A stretch of DNA of 52,361 nt from contig JAZOVZ010000070.1 of NCBI GenBank assembly GCA_045658965.1, forward strand, positions 1-52,361. The letters are read 5' to 3'. The stretch is from SVQP01 sp045658965 (GTDB lineage Bacteria > Bacillota > Clostridia > Oscillospirales > CAG-272). Of the stretch, positions 23,648-32,100 are shown one piece after another. The notes under the pieces are model-generated. The model worked only from the letters and a program-made list of their open reading frames with translations, searched no databases and was not told the origin of the DNA. Numbering within the stretch: position 1 is the stretch's first letter; each line of letters begins with the position of its first letter. A program made the position numbers and the translations under genes.

Positions 23648-25333
23648 TTACAGGGTTTCGAGCATTGCGTTCAGGCGTGCGACCGTGCGGTCATAGCCAA
23701 GGATCTGCATGACTGTCCACAGATCGGGCGCGTTGGTCTTGCCGGTGACAGCAAGGCGCAGGAACATGGAAACGTCGGCAATGCTGCCCTTGAATGCGGT
23801 GGGATCAGCCTTGTATGCCTTCATGTCGGCGGTATATCCCAGAGTAGCACCGATCTCCTTGATCTTTTCAAACCAAGTATTCATATCGTCGGAAATGTCA
23901 AAGGTCTTGATAAAGCCTTCAAGCACAGCCTTGATATCGGCTCTGTCAAACTGCTCGGGGTACTGCTCGGTCAGCTCAAACAGCTCGTCATAGAAGAAGC
24001 CCATATAGGGGCGTGCATCCTTCCAGACAGCGAGGTCCTTACGGGGCTTCTTGCCGCCGCGGCCGATTGCGAAAATGTTGATGGCATATACGGGATCACG
24101 GGCAAGCAACGCGCCAAACTCGGGATCGTAGGTCTTTGCCCACTCGGTCACAGAAACAGTGACCTTCTGTGCGCTCATGCGCGAGATCACGTTCTTGGAA
24201 ACGTCGTTAAGCTTGTTGAAGTCAAACAAGCAGCCCGAAGCACTCATCTTCTTGATGTTGAAGGGGAACTCGGTGTAGGGCTTTTCGGGATTCTGCGCGT
24301 GCCACTCCTCGTAGTTGGAGTTGAGCAGCGTCATAACGTACTCGCAAACGCACTCGGGCGCGTAACCCATTGCAGCGTAGTCGTCCATGTTTGCGCCCAT
24401 GTCACGCTTGGAAAGCTTCTTCTTGTTGCCGTTTTCGTCCAGACGCATGATCTGCGAAATGTGCATATACTTGGGAAGCTTGAAGCCCAGGTAACGGAAC
24501 AGCTGAATGTGCTTTGCAAGGCTGGGCAGCCATTCCTCGCCGCGAATGACGTGCGTGGTGCCCATCAGGTGATCGTCCACAGCGTGTGCAAAGTGGTAGG
24601 TGGGAATACCGTCGGACTTGAGCAGCACGAAATCCTCGTCGTTTTCGGGGATGTCCAGCTTGCCTCTGACAAGGTCGGTGAAGGGTGTCTTCTTGGTGGG
24701 ATCACCGTCTGCAAGAATACGCAGCACGAAGGGGTTGCCCGCGTCAAGATTTGCCTTGACCTCGTCCATGGTGATGGCGCGCGCCTTGAGCATTTCTGCG
24801 CGTCTTTCCTCCGCCTGTGCCTGCCAGTCGGTGTTCTTGATCTCTTCCTTCTTATTAACAGCCTGCAGGGCTTCCAGCTCCTCCTCGGTGGTAAAGCAGG
24901 GGTATGCAAGGCCCTTGCTTACCAGATCCTTGGCATAGGTCTGGTAGATCTCTGCGCGTGCGCTCTGCTTGTAAGGACCGTATGCGCCCTGGTCGCTGAC
25001 CTTGCCGGTCTCGTCAAGGATCGCGCCCTCGTCAAAGTGAATGCCGTAGTGTGCCAAGGTCTTGATCAGACCCTCCGCAGCACCGGGCACCTCGCGCTTT
25101 GCGTCGGTATCCTCAATACGCAGGAAAAATACGCCGCCGCTCTGGTGTGCCAGACGCTCACCGACGGTGGTGGGGAACAAACCGCCGAAATGCACAAAGC
25201 CTGTGGGGCTGGGCGCAAAACGGGTGACCTTTGCACCCTCGGGCAGTTGTCTTGAAGGGTATGCCGCCTCGATATCGGCGGGCGTTTTGGTGATCTGCGG
25301 GAAGAGCAGATCGGATAACAGCTGATAATCCAT
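23648..25333 (-). CDS. gltX: Glutamyl-tRNA synthetase (non-canonical long form)
   Basis: 561 residues. The ATP-binding motif is RFAPSPTGFVHFGG and the KMSKS-equivalent is KKLSKRDMGANMD; FLRIEDTDAKREVPG is typical of GluRS. It is longer than the usual ~480 aa and carries an N-terminal addition (LLSDLLFPQITKTPADIEAAYP). The HIGH motif reads HFGG. With glnS next door, it probably charges only tRNA-Glu (discriminating type). It starts 31 nt after the MBL gene with GAGGAAAC upstream. Confidence 0.95.
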   Translation of the reverse strand: MDYQLLSDLLFPQITKTPADIEAAYPSRQLPEGAKVTRFAPSPTGFVHFGGLFPTTVGERLAHQSGGVFFLRIEDTDAKREVPGAAEGLIKTLAHYGIHFDEGAILDETGKVSDQGAYGPYKQSARAEIYQTYAKDLVSKGLAYPCFTTEEELEALQAVNKKEEIKNTDWQAQAEERRAEMLKARAITMDEVKANLDAGNPFVLRILADGDPTKKTPFTDLVRGKLDIPENDEDFVLLKSDGIPTYHFAHAVDDHLMGTTHVIRGEEWLPSLAKHIQLFRYLGFKLPKYMHISQIMRLDENGNKKKLSKRDMGANMDDYAAMGYAPECVCEYVMTLLNSNYEEWHAQNPEKPYTEFPFNIKKMSASGCLFDFNKLNDVSKNVISRMSAQKVTVSVTEWAKTYDPEFGALLARDPVYAINIFAIGRGGKKPRKDLAVWKDARPYMGFFYDELFELTEQYPEQFDRADIKAVLEGFIKTFDISDDMNTWFEKIKEIGATLGYTADMKAYKADPTAFKGSIADVSMFLRLAVTGKTNAPDLWTVMQILGYDRTVARLNAMLETL

Positions 25334-25364
25334 GTTAGTTTCCTCAATATATTATAAATAGATT

Positions 25365-25982
25365 TTACAAATAAAATGCAACGTCCAGCGCGTTACGCAG
25401 CAGGCTTGCTTCGCCGTGACCGGGATAAATGGTGATATTACCGGGATATTGCCGCAAAGCACACAGCGAGGTGCGCAGCGTAAAGGCATTACCACCGTGC
25501 AGATCGGCTCTGCCGTAGCCTTGGGCAAAGAGCAGGTCGCCCGTGAACATGGTGCGCTCACCGGGGATGTAGTAGCAAACCGAGCCCTTGGAGTGACCGG
25601 GCAGGTGCACCACCTCAATATTCATGCCGCCTAAGGCGATCTTGTCGCCGTTCTCTAAAAGACGCTCCGCGGGCTTGTAGGAAATATCCTGCCCGAAGAA
25701 CAGGGAAAAGGCGTTTTTGACGCCGTCCTCCAGCATCTCCGCATCCTCCTTGTGGATCATGAGCGGAACAGGGCAGGCGCGGCGCAGGGTGTCTATTGAA
25801 ACAATGTGATCAAAGTGTCCGTGCGTCAGTAAGATGCCCTTTAAGGTTGCGCCCTCTTGCTCCACGCGTGCCAGAATGCTCTTGGCGGAGGCGCTGGGGT
25901 CAATGACCAAGGCTTCGCCACCGTGCACCAAAATATAGCAATTGGAGTTATATGAGCCGGGGAAGAGATTGATGATTTTCAT
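25365..25982 (-). CDS. MBL-fold metallo-hydrolase (glyoxalase II-like)
   Basis: 205 residues. The dinuclear metal motif THGHFDH (His54, His56, Asp58, His59) is followed by HLPGHSKGSVCYY, TMFTGDLLFAQGYGR and IYPGHGEAS, placing all metal ligands. This fits the small hydroxyacylglutathione-hydrolase-like group widespread in Clostridia. The natural substrate is not known; thioester hydrolysis is one possibility. It is the first gene of an operon with gltX, glnS and the DUF1294 gene, driven by the promoter at 26014-26042. Confidence 0.92.
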   Translation of the reverse strand: MKIINLFPGSYNSNCYILVHGGEALVIDPSASAKSILARVEQEGATLKGILLTHGHFDHIVSIDTLRRACPVPLMIHKEDAEMLEDGVKNAFSLFFGQDISYKPAERLLENGDKIALGGMNIEVVHLPGHSKGSVCYYIPGERTMFTGDLLFAQGYGRADLHGGNAFTLRTSLCALRQYPGNITIYPGHGEASLLRNALDVAFYL

Positions 25983-26013
25983 AATTTCTCCGCTTTACAT
26001 AAATATTCATATT

Positions 26014-26042
26014 ATTATATCACATTCGTTTGGCTTTGTCTA
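26014..26042 (-). promoter_or_regulatory. Promoter of the MBL-gltX-glnS-DUF1294 operon
   Basis: TAGACA (26037-26042) and TATAAT (26014-26019) on the minus strand are 17 bp apart. No T-box core is seen between it and the MBL gene, unlike the pheS and tyrS leaders. Confidence 0.7.
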
Positions 26043-26054
26043 TACTTTCTGCGC

Positions 26055-26085
26055 AAAAAAAGTGCCGCGATTTGCATCGCGGCAC
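26055..26085 (-). terminator. Terminator of the solute-binding lipoprotein gene
   Basis: Stem GTGCCGCGA/TCGCGGCAC with a 6-nt loop and T7 on the minus strand. It lies 16 nt past the stop. Confidence 0.88.
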
Positions 26086-26100
26086 GATATTTTTTAATGA

Positions 26101-28353
26101 TTACTTGTTTTCATCCTCGAACAGGAAGCTGTAGTGAGAGGACTCACCCTTGAAGCCTTCGTAAGAGAACTCACCGTCAATCCAAACCTTGTCGTTGGAC
26201 TTGAACTTGTTGTAAATGTAGGACTCTCTGTCTTCGCAGTAAGCCTGGAAGTTTGCCTCAAGGAACGCCTCAACCTTGTCAAGGTAAGACTTGTAACCGG
26301 AAGCGGTCGTCTTGGTCAGCACCAGAGTGTTGGTGTAGGTATCCTTAACCTTGTTGATGTTGCCGGAGGTCAGGGAAACGTACTGATTTGCAACGATGGG
26401 GGTTACGGGAACTTCGTCCATCAGAAGGTCCTCAGCAGCGTGCAGAAGGGTTGCACGGTCAGCAAGGTAGGTCTTTGCGTTGGGGGTGATACCGTACTTT
26501 TCGTATACTGCCGTGATTGCCGCGTAGGTAGCTTCCGCATCAGCCTTTGCTGCCGTAGCGTCACCATCGTGTCTTGCAATAAAGTAGTCGTTACCGTACG
26601 CGGTGTTCAGGAAGTATTTGTAGAAGTCGTTGTAGTACTGCAGGAAGTAAACTGCTTCCATCAGAGTGTTGTATTCCTCGTTGTCAAAGCCGGTAACGTG
26701 GGGGGTGAGCAGGTAGTTCTCGGTGTCGGACATATCCATTGCCTGACCGGAAAATGCCTTTGCGAAGGGAGCAAGGATAGCGTAAGCGTCCATGGTTGCA
26801 GCGCCCATATCCATTGCCAGAACCTCATATTTGCCTGCCACAACGTCTTCCATGTACAGGTCGTCGCAAATATCTTCGGGAACGGAGTCGGTCCACTTGT
26901 AGTAGTCGTTATTGAGAATGGTGCCTCTCTTGTTGACCTTTACGTCAAAGCCGAGAGCTTCCCACTGGTCTGCGACCATCTCTGCGATTGCAACGTGCAT
27001 CTCGTCGTATGCAGCAACCGTGATAGAGAAGGAGTAATCCTTTGCGTTGATGCCTGCACTCTTGAGCTCAGCCTTGAGAGTGTCAACGTCAACGGTGCTC
27101 AGATTCTCGTAAGCGGAGGTTGCAGCCTCACGGAAGGTGTCCTTGTGAGAGTTGGTATTGAAGATACCGTTGGGAACGATGCCGGTAGCAACGTCTGCAT
27201 ACCAGATCGCATCTACGATAGCCTGGCGGTCGATTGCCTTGGACAGTACCTGACGGACGGTCTTGTTAGCGAAGAGGTATTCGCCCTCACCACCGTTGTC
27301 AATCAAAGCGTTTTGATTGAAGAGGTAAGTGTGGTTGGACATTGCGTCAGTGGTCTTGACATCCTTGAGCAGATCGGTGTATGCTTCGTCACCAATCCAG
27401 GAGAAGGGGATATTATCAATGTACAGGATCGCGCCGGACTCGTAAGCGGCTGCAACCTGCTCATCGGTCATGGAGAAATCTACAACAATCTTATAAGGGG
27501 TAACGTACTTGTCGAGCTTTTCTTCCTTCTCGGCGTCACGGTAATAGTAGGAGTTACGCTCAAGAACCATGAACTTGACCAGAGCTTCCTTGAAGTCCTT
27601 GCCAACGATCAGGTTTCCGCTGACATCCTCGTATTCATAGTTTGCGTCGTGGTGCTTGGCGCTGTTTTCAACGAATTCAACTCTGCCAAGCTTGAAGGGA
27701 CCGCTGCACACGATGGTAGCAGGCTTCTTTGCCCAGTCGGGCTTTGCGGTGATGTCCTCACGCAGGGGAGCAAGTGCAACGCTGGACAGATTGAGAATGA
27801 ACTGGTCGTAATTGATGGGACCCTCAAACTCAACGGAGATCATGCGTTCACCCTCTGCATAGATGCAAAGGTCGTCGATGGACATATCGCCTTCCTTAAC
27901 GGAACGAGCGTTCTTGATGTCGTACAGCAGAGCTGCTGCATCGTAAGAGCTCTCTACGTCCAAAATGCGCTTCCACGCATAAACGACGTCGTTTGCGGAA
28001 ACATAAGTACCGTCGGACCAGCAGGTGTTGTTCAGGTAGATGTTCATTTTGTACTCGTTGGCAGCAGCGTCTTCTTTGATGACGTACTTTTCTACCAGAG
28101 ACTTCTTGACCTTTCCGTTTTCGTTAACCTTGAACAGGGTTTCGAACAGCAGGTTAACGATAGTGGTGGTACCGTCGTTATAGAACGCGGTAGCGGGATC
28201 AAGATCGTATACCTGGTCGGAGAGATACATAGTCAGGTATTGACCCTTATCTTCTGTCTTTTTCTGGTTCTTGTCGCCACATGCGCTCAGGCAAACAAGA
28301 GAGCCTGCCAGCAGGCAAAGGCAGAGAACGGATGCAAGGATGCGCTTTGTCAT
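26101..28353 (-). CDS. Large peptide-type ABC transporter solute-binding lipoprotein
   Basis: 750 residues from the ATG at 28351-28353 (GAGGAGG upstream). The signal peptide ends in a lipobox (VCLSAC, Cys about residue 24). The mature protein shows family 5 (OppA/DppA-like) features: YLSDQVYDLDPATAFYNDGTTTIVNLLFETLF, NTCWSDGTYVSANDVVYAWKRIL and VRQVLSKAIDRQAIVD. Typical members have 500-600 residues; the extra length is in the C-terminal half, including a long Ala/Tyr-rich stretch. No permease or ATPase genes flank it, so it must use components encoded elsewhere. A ~190-nt leader precedes it. Confidence 0.9.
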   Translation of the reverse strand: MTKRILASVLCLCLLAGSLVCLSACGDKNQKKTEDKGQYLTMYLSDQVYDLDPATAFYNDGTTTIVNLLFETLFKVNENGKVKKSLVEKYVIKEDAAANEYKMNIYLNNTCWSDGTYVSANDVVYAWKRILDVESSYDAAALLYDIKNARSVKEGDMSIDDLCIYAEGERMISVEFEGPINYDQFILNLSSVALAPLREDITAKPDWAKKPATIVCSGPFKLGRVEFVENSAKHHDANYEYEDVSGNLIVGKDFKEALVKFMVLERNSYYYRDAEKEEKLDKYVTPYKIVVDFSMTDEQVAAAYESGAILYIDNIPFSWIGDEAYTDLLKDVKTTDAMSNHTYLFNQNALIDNGGEGEYLFANKTVRQVLSKAIDRQAIVDAIWYADVATGIVPNGIFNTNSHKDTFREAATSAYENLSTVDVDTLKAELKSAGINAKDYSFSITVAAYDEMHVAIAEMVADQWEALGFDVKVNKRGTILNNDYYKWTDSVPEDICDDLYMEDVVAGKYEVLAMDMGAATMDAYAILAPFAKAFSGQAMDMSDTENYLLTPHVTGFDNEEYNTLMEAVYFLQYYNDFYKYFLNTAYGNDYFIARHDGDATAAKADAEATYAAITAVYEKYGITPNAKTYLADRATLLHAAEDLLMDEVPVTPIVANQYVSLTSGNINKVKDTYTNTLVLTKTTASGYKSYLDKVEAFLEANFQAYCEDRESYIYNKFKSNDKVWIDGEFSYEGFKGESSHYSFLFEDENK

Positions 28354-28552
28354 GGTTGAGTTTTCCTCCTCGTGCATTTGTAGATCACGGCAACCGTAGG
28401 GTAGCCGTCGGTGCAAATTGAGAGCCTGAAATACGGTATGCTGACCGATTTTGTGTACATGCACAAAACCAAGCGGACAATCCTGTGCAGGTTGCACATG
28501 GATCTTCCGCGCCTACCGAAAAGCAAGCTCCTGTACTCGCATATTTACATAT

Positions 28553-28581
28553 AGTATAAACGATTTTTCTAAAAATTGCAA
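28553..28581 (-). promoter_or_regulatory. Promoter of the solute-binding lipoprotein gene
   Basis: TTGCAA (28576-28581) and TATACT (28553-28558) on the minus strand are 17 bp apart. Transcription should start near 28546. The resulting ~190-nt leader carries the short repeated motif TGTGCA/TGCACA (several copies at 28408-28500). Confidence 0.7.
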
Positions 28582-28633
28582 GAGAAAAATCAAAATTTAA
28601 TATATAATTTATAATTTATTTTTTGGAGGGGTC

Positions 28634-29473
28634 ATGAAGAGCCGATTTCGAACCGATCTTGCCTGCGAGCGAAGGAGCGGCGCACGCACCGAGGAGTACC
28701 TGCAGTACGGTTGTCGCATCAGCCGTACGGTGGAGCGGCACAAGGGGGAGCAGGCGGCATATGCAACCGTGAGACTCGGCAAGCTTTTGGCAGACGCGGG
28801 CAATGCGCAGCAAAACTGCGTGCGTGCGGTAGCCGAGCTGCTGGCACAAAGCGCTGCGCGCCTTGCTCCGGGCGCGCGTTGCGTGCTGGTTGCCTGCCTT
28901 GGCAATCCCCGTATTACGCCCGACAGCCTCGGACCGTGCACGGCGCGCGCTCTGGAGGTTACCCGCCACGTGCAGCTGTTGGATCCCGCCGCGTTCTCGC
29001 GCTTTGGCAAGGGTGCGCTTTGTGCGGTTGTGCCGGGGGTGCTTGGCGACACGGGAATGGAGGCTGCTGAGCTTGTGCGCGGCGCAGCGCGCGAGGTGGG
29101 GGCGGAGCTGGTCGTAGCGGTGGATGCCTTGGCGGCGTGCAATCCCGAGCATCTCGGCACGACGGTGCAGATCTGTGACCGCGGACTGCGTCCCGGGGCG
29201 GGCGTGGGCAACCGACGCGTGCCCGTTGATGCGGGGAGCGTGGGCTGCCCCGTGATCTCGCTCGGCATTCCCACCGTAATCGACAGCGGCACCTTGATAT
29301 GCGACGCGCTTTTGCGTGCCGGCATTTGCGGTGTGGGAGAGGATCTTGAAAAGCATCTTGCGGGGGTGGGGCGTTATCTGGTCGCGCCTGCGGATATCGA
29401 CGTAACGGTTTCTCGCGGCGGGGCGTTGCTGGCGCGCGCCATCGGGGCGTGCTTCGGGCTTGGGGATGCGTGA
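28634..29473 (+). CDS. gpr: GPR spore germination protease
   Basis: 279 residues. The N-terminus RFRTDLACERR contains the conserved RTDLA-x-E of the propeptide region. The signature LVACLGNPRITPDSLGP is diagnostic of family A25, followed by VPGVLGDTGMEAAELV, VVAVDALAA and GVGNRRVPVDAGSVGCPVISLGIPTVID. It degrades SASPs early in germination. It is shorter than the Bacillus protein (~370 aa), mainly at the N-terminus and within loops. GGAGG precedes the ATG. SpoIIP follows, as in many spore formers, and a SASP substrate gene is at 46963. Confidence 0.95.
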   Translation: MKSRFRTDLACERRSGARTEEYLQYGCRISRTVERHKGEQAAYATVRLGKLLADAGNAQQNCVRAVAELLAQSAARLAPGARCVLVACLGNPRITPDSLGPCTARALEVTRHVQLLDPAAFSRFGKGALCAVVPGVLGDTGMEAAELVRGAAREVGAELVVAVDALAACNPEHLGTTVQICDRGLRPGAGVGNRRVPVDAGSVGCPVISLGIPTVIDSGTLICDALLRAGICGVGEDLEKHLAGVGRYLVAPADIDVTVSRGGALLARAIGACFGLGDA

Positions 29474-29474
29474 A

Positions 29475-29503
29475 GCATATTTTTGCTTATGCTCGCATAC
29501 GGT
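29475..29503 (+). promoter_or_regulatory. Possible sigma-E promoter of spoIIP
   Basis: GCATAT (29475-29480) and CATACGGT (29496-29503), 15 bp apart, resemble the mother-cell sigma-E pattern (-35 near ATA, -10 CATACANT). Known spoIIP genes are under sigma-E, which supports the reading. Confidence 0.4.
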
Positions 29504-29534
29504 GTAGTATCACATACGAAAAGGAGCATGGAAA

Positions 29535-30653
29535 ATGGACGAGCATAAAACAAACGGTATGACGGAATTTTTAAGGCGCGAGATCCGCGCGTGGGAGGAT
29601 GCGGGAGCGATCGGACGCTTGGGCACGCGCGCACACCGAGTGCCCAAGTGGCTGCCCGTGGCTGCGGCAGTTGCGGGCGCGGCTTTGCTGATCACGCTTG
29701 CCGTGCTTTTGGTGCCGTGGAGCAGCATTAAGCCGCCTGCGCCTGACGGCGGACAGCAGGGCGGGGGGCTTGACGGTGCCGTGCCGCCCTTGACGCAGGA
29801 AAGTGAGGCGCAACAGCCCGAGCAAAGCACGGAGCAGGGCAGCGAGCAAGATCCTGCCCCGCGTGATCCGTACGCTTATGATTATTCGGTCGTGCCTGCG
29901 GGAGCGATCCCCATTGTGCCCATGGATCTCAGCGCAACAAAAAATCCCGTCGATCAGACCGACGGGGGGATCGATATGGAGAGCGTGATGGAGTCGGCTT
30001 GCCTGATCCCCGCACCGCGCGGCAGCATCAGCGTGCTGATCATACATACGCATACGGGGGAGGGATACAACCGCGAGGGGTCGTTGTGGCTGGATGCTGA
30101 GGACGAGGAGTTTGCCCGCAGCGCGGACGGCTTTGACGGCGTTGTTGCGGTAGGCGCACGGCTTGCGCAAAAATTGAACGAGGCGGGCATCGGCACCATC
30201 CATTGCAAGACCGTGTTTGACGGAGAATCCAACCGCGAGTCCTACGCACGCGCGGCAGAAGCGATCGAGGCCTTTCGTCTGGCGTACCCCGGTTTGGTCT
30301 GCGTGATTGACGTACACCGCGCTGCAGCCGTCAACGAGCAGGGGCACTACGTGCGCTCGCTTGCCGTCAAGGACGGGCAGGGCATTGCGCAAACGCAGGT
30401 GATCTGCGGCATGAATGCAGGCGAACAGAGCAAGACAAATCTTGCACTTGCGATGCTGCTGCACGAGCGCATGAACGCAGCCTTTTCGGGCAGCTGCGCG
30501 GGCGTGATCTGCAAATCGCAAACGCTCAATCAAGATCTCGCACCCTTCTCGCTGACGCTGGAGATCGGTAGCTGCGGCAACCTGCCCGCAGAAGCACAAG
30601 CGGCAGCCGACGTAACGGCTGCCGCACTATGTACACTTTTCCAAACCAATTAA
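29535..30653 (+). CDS. spoIIP: Stage II sporulation protein P (spore engulfment amidase/endopeptidase)
   Basis: 372 residues. A short cytoplasmic N-terminus is followed by one membrane helix (about 43-63), an acidic Gln/Glu-rich linker and the SpoIIP domain. The conserved zinc/catalytic segments are VLIIHTHTGEGYN (metal His), VIDVHRAAA and LTLEIGSCGN (Glu). The protein degrades peptidoglycan with SpoIID and SpoIIM during engulfment. The usual DxHRD reads DVHRA, so the residue after HR is Ala; the His and Glu are retained. AAAGGAGC precedes the ATG. Its stop overlaps that of the convergent gene at 30650. Confidence 0.93.
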   Translation: MDEHKTNGMTEFLRREIRAWEDAGAIGRLGTRAHRVPKWLPVAAAVAGAALLITLAVLLVPWSSIKPPAPDGGQQGGGLDGAVPPLTQESEAQQPEQSTEQGSEQDPAPRDPYAYDYSVVPAGAIPIVPMDLSATKNPVDQTDGGIDMESVMESACLIPAPRGSISVLIIHTHTGEGYNREGSLWLDAEDEEFARSADGFDGVVAVGARLAQKLNEAGIGTIHCKTVFDGESNRESYARAAEAIEAFRLAYPGLVCVIDVHRAAAVNEQGHYVRSLAVKDGQGIAQTQVICGMNAGEQSKTNLALAMLLHERMNAAFSGSCAGVICKSQTLNQDLAPFSLTLEIGSCGNLPAEAQAAADVTAAALCTLFQTN

Positions 30654-30940
30654 GCCTTTTGCTTCAGACAAAGGATCTCAATGCAGGCGATGAGTGCCAC
30701 CAGCACGATGCCAAGACCGAAGCTGATCACGCCTGCCTCGATGCCGCCGACGATGCCAAAGAAGATGAAAATGCACGCAGTCAGGGAAACGCCCTTGACG
30801 ACCTTGCCAAGACCCAGCGCGCAGATAAACTGCCAGAGTGCTGCGGGAATGGAAAGCAGAACGGAAAGCAGGGATTCGTTCTCCTGCGTGCGAGAGCCTA
30901 CGTTTGTATTGGAAGTAGCGATTCTGTTATAGTTAGTCAT
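30650..30940 (-). CDS. Small integral membrane protein of unknown function
   Basis: 96 residues. A polar N-terminus (MTNYNRIATSNTNVGSRTQENES) is followed by three hydrophobic helices (about 23-40, 44-66 and 70-92) with Gly-rich kinks (FFGIVGGIEAGVISFGLGIV). I do not recognise the family. AAGGAG precedes the ATG, and a consensus promoter is at 31060-31088 with a ~110-nt leader holding small inverted repeats. Its stop codon is shared in reverse with spoIIP through TTAA (30650-30653), with no terminator between the convergent genes. Confidence 0.7.
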   Translation of the reverse strand: MTNYNRIATSNTNVGSRTQENESLLSVLLSIPAALWQFICALGLGKVVKGVSLTACIFIFFGIVGGIEAGVISFGLGIVLVALIACIEILCLKQKA

Positions 30941-31059
30941 GATGTTTCTCCTTTTCTCTGTGCGCCGAATTTTCCGTGCTCGGAAAAACGGCTGCGAAAT
31001 GTGGAACGGAACTGTCGGAAAATGCTTGGAAAGTTCCGAAATTGGAATATCATGGCTGT

Positions 31060-31088
31060 ATTATAACACCCAAAATCGGATTTGTCAA
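31060..31088 (-). promoter_or_regulatory. Consensus promoter of the 96-aa membrane protein gene
   Basis: TTGACA (31083-31088) and TATAAT (31060-31065) with a 17-bp spacer on the minus strand. It is divergent from, and ~40 bp away from, the repressor gene promoter, so the two may share regulation. Confidence 0.8.
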
Positions 31089-31129
31089 CCCCTATTTTTC
31101 AAAAATCGGAAAAATTTTTCAAAAACCTC

Positions 31130-31158
31130 TTTACAAAACGGAAAAACCGTGCTATAAT
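31130..31158 (+). promoter_or_regulatory. Promoter and dyad of the S24 repressor gene
   Basis: TTTACA (31130-31135) and TATAAT (31153-31158) are 17 bp apart. The spacer holds ACGG-AAAAA-CCGT (31138-31150), and a second dyad CGGGA-AAAA-TCCCG (31180-31193) lies just before the ribosome site. Both are likely operators for autorepression. Confidence 0.75.
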
Positions 31159-31208
31159 AAGACCGTAAGAGAAAAAGCACGGGAAAAATCCCGAAAACGG
31201 AGGTTTTC

Positions 31209-32033
31209 ATGTCCGAACTTACTTATATTGACAGAATCAAAAAGATCAAGAGCGAGCGTCGCATCACCAACGACAAGCTGTCCGAGATGACAGGCATCCC
31301 GCTCGGTACGCTTTCTAAAATTTTGGCAGGCATCAGCGATTCTCCCAAGCTCTCCAATATGCTGGCGATCTGCCGCGCCCTGGATTGCTCCTTGGATTAC
31401 ATCGTCAGCGGCACGCCCGAAAATCATCATAATTATACTCTGACGGACGGTGAGATGACCTTGGTCGAACACTACCGCAGACTTGACAGCCACGGCAGCG
31501 AGCTTGTCGCGCTGGTGCTGGATAAGGAATACGAGCGCGTGACCGCGCAGTCCTACGCGCCTGCAACGTCTGTAGGGGCGATTCACGAATCGACCGCGAC
31601 TCGCAAAGCCCCCGAAATCAAGCCCTCCAGATCGAGCTTTACCCGCGTGTCGGGCGGTCTTGGCAAGCGCACCATCAGCCTGTACGACCTGCCCGTTTCT
31701 GCAGGTACGGGCGTGTATCTGTTTGACAGCGTTGCGACGGATATTGCTATCCCTGACAACGGAAAAACTGCCGATGCGGACTACGCGCTGCGCATTTCGG
31801 GTGACAGTATGGAGCCCAAATACCACGACCGCGACGTGCTCTTGATCCAGGAATGCGATCAGATCGAGCCCGGTGAGCTTGGCATTTTCGTGCTGGACGG
31901 TGAGGGCTATTTCAAGAAGTTCGGCGGTGATTGCTTGATCTCCTTAAATCCCTTCTACGCCCCCATCATGCTGCGCGATTTCAACGATATCCGTTGCTGC
32001 GGCAGAGTCATCGGCAAGCTGCATAAGAAGTGA
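31209..32033 (+). CDS. XRE-family repressor with S24 (LexA/CI-like) self-cleaving domain
   Basis: 274 residues. The N-terminal helix-turn-helix (about 7-66) contains TNDKLSEMTGIPLGTLSKILAG. The C-terminal S24 domain (about 155-274) contains a likely self-cleavage site at Ala165-Gly166 (VSAGTG), nucleophile Ser200 (ISGDSMEP) and general-base Lys in GYFKKFGG (236-237). Such repressors auto-cleave or are inactivated in stress or prophage induction; no phage genes are nearby, so a chromosomal stress role is more likely. The linker (about 115-140) contains residues 122-128 encoded by a dispersed-repeat unit. GGAGG lies 5 nt before the ATG. Confidence 0.9.
   Translation: MSELTYIDRIKKIKSERRITNDKLSEMTGIPLGTLSKILAGISDSPKLSNMLAICRALDCSLDYIVSGTPENHHNYTLTDGEMTLVEHYRRLDSHGSELVALVLDKEYERVTAQSYAPATSVGAIHESTATRKAPEIKPSRSSFTRVSGGLGKRTISLYDLPVSAGTGVYLFDSVATDIAIPDNGKTADADYALRISGDSMEPKYHDRDVLLIQECDQIEPGELGIFVLDGEGYFKKFGGDCLISLNPFYAPIMLRDFNDIRCCGRVIGKLHKK
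31572..31592 (+). repeat. Family C repeat unit inside the S24 repressor coding sequence
   Basis: These 21 bases equal the minus-strand reading of the intergenic palindrome at 21596-21619. They encode VGAIHES (residues 122-128) in frame in the linker between the DNA-binding and protease domains. Confidence 0.8.
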
Positions 32034-32051
32034 TTGAATAAACAAAAAACT

Positions 32052-32092
32052 AAAGAATATCCCCCACCGCGCCGCGGTGGGGGATATTCTTT
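32052..32092. terminator. Bidirectional terminator between the repressor and an LRR gene
   Basis: Perfect 19-bp arms AAAGAATATCCCCCACCGC and its complement around a 3-nt loop. It serves the repressor gene on the left and the convergent LRR protein gene on the right. Confidence 0.9.
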
Positions 32093-32100
32093 ATGCATAA

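Noticed and set aside
25983..26100. T-box leader for gltX-glnS
   Set aside because: No GGTGG(T)ACCGCG-like core is found between the promoter and the first gene, unlike the pheS and tyrS leaders.
26134..28359. 741-codon plus-strand frame opposite the solute-binding protein
   Set aside because: The minus strand has a lipobox signal peptide, ribosome site, promoter and family motifs.
28354..28499. N-terminal extension of the solute-binding protein from a GTG at 28497
   Set aside because: It would put 48 residues before a perfect lipoprotein signal peptide; the internal ATG at 28353 has GAGGAGG.
31209..32033. Prophage repressor marking an integrated phage
   Set aside because: No integrase, structural, lysis or replication genes are adjacent; both flanks are chromosomal units.
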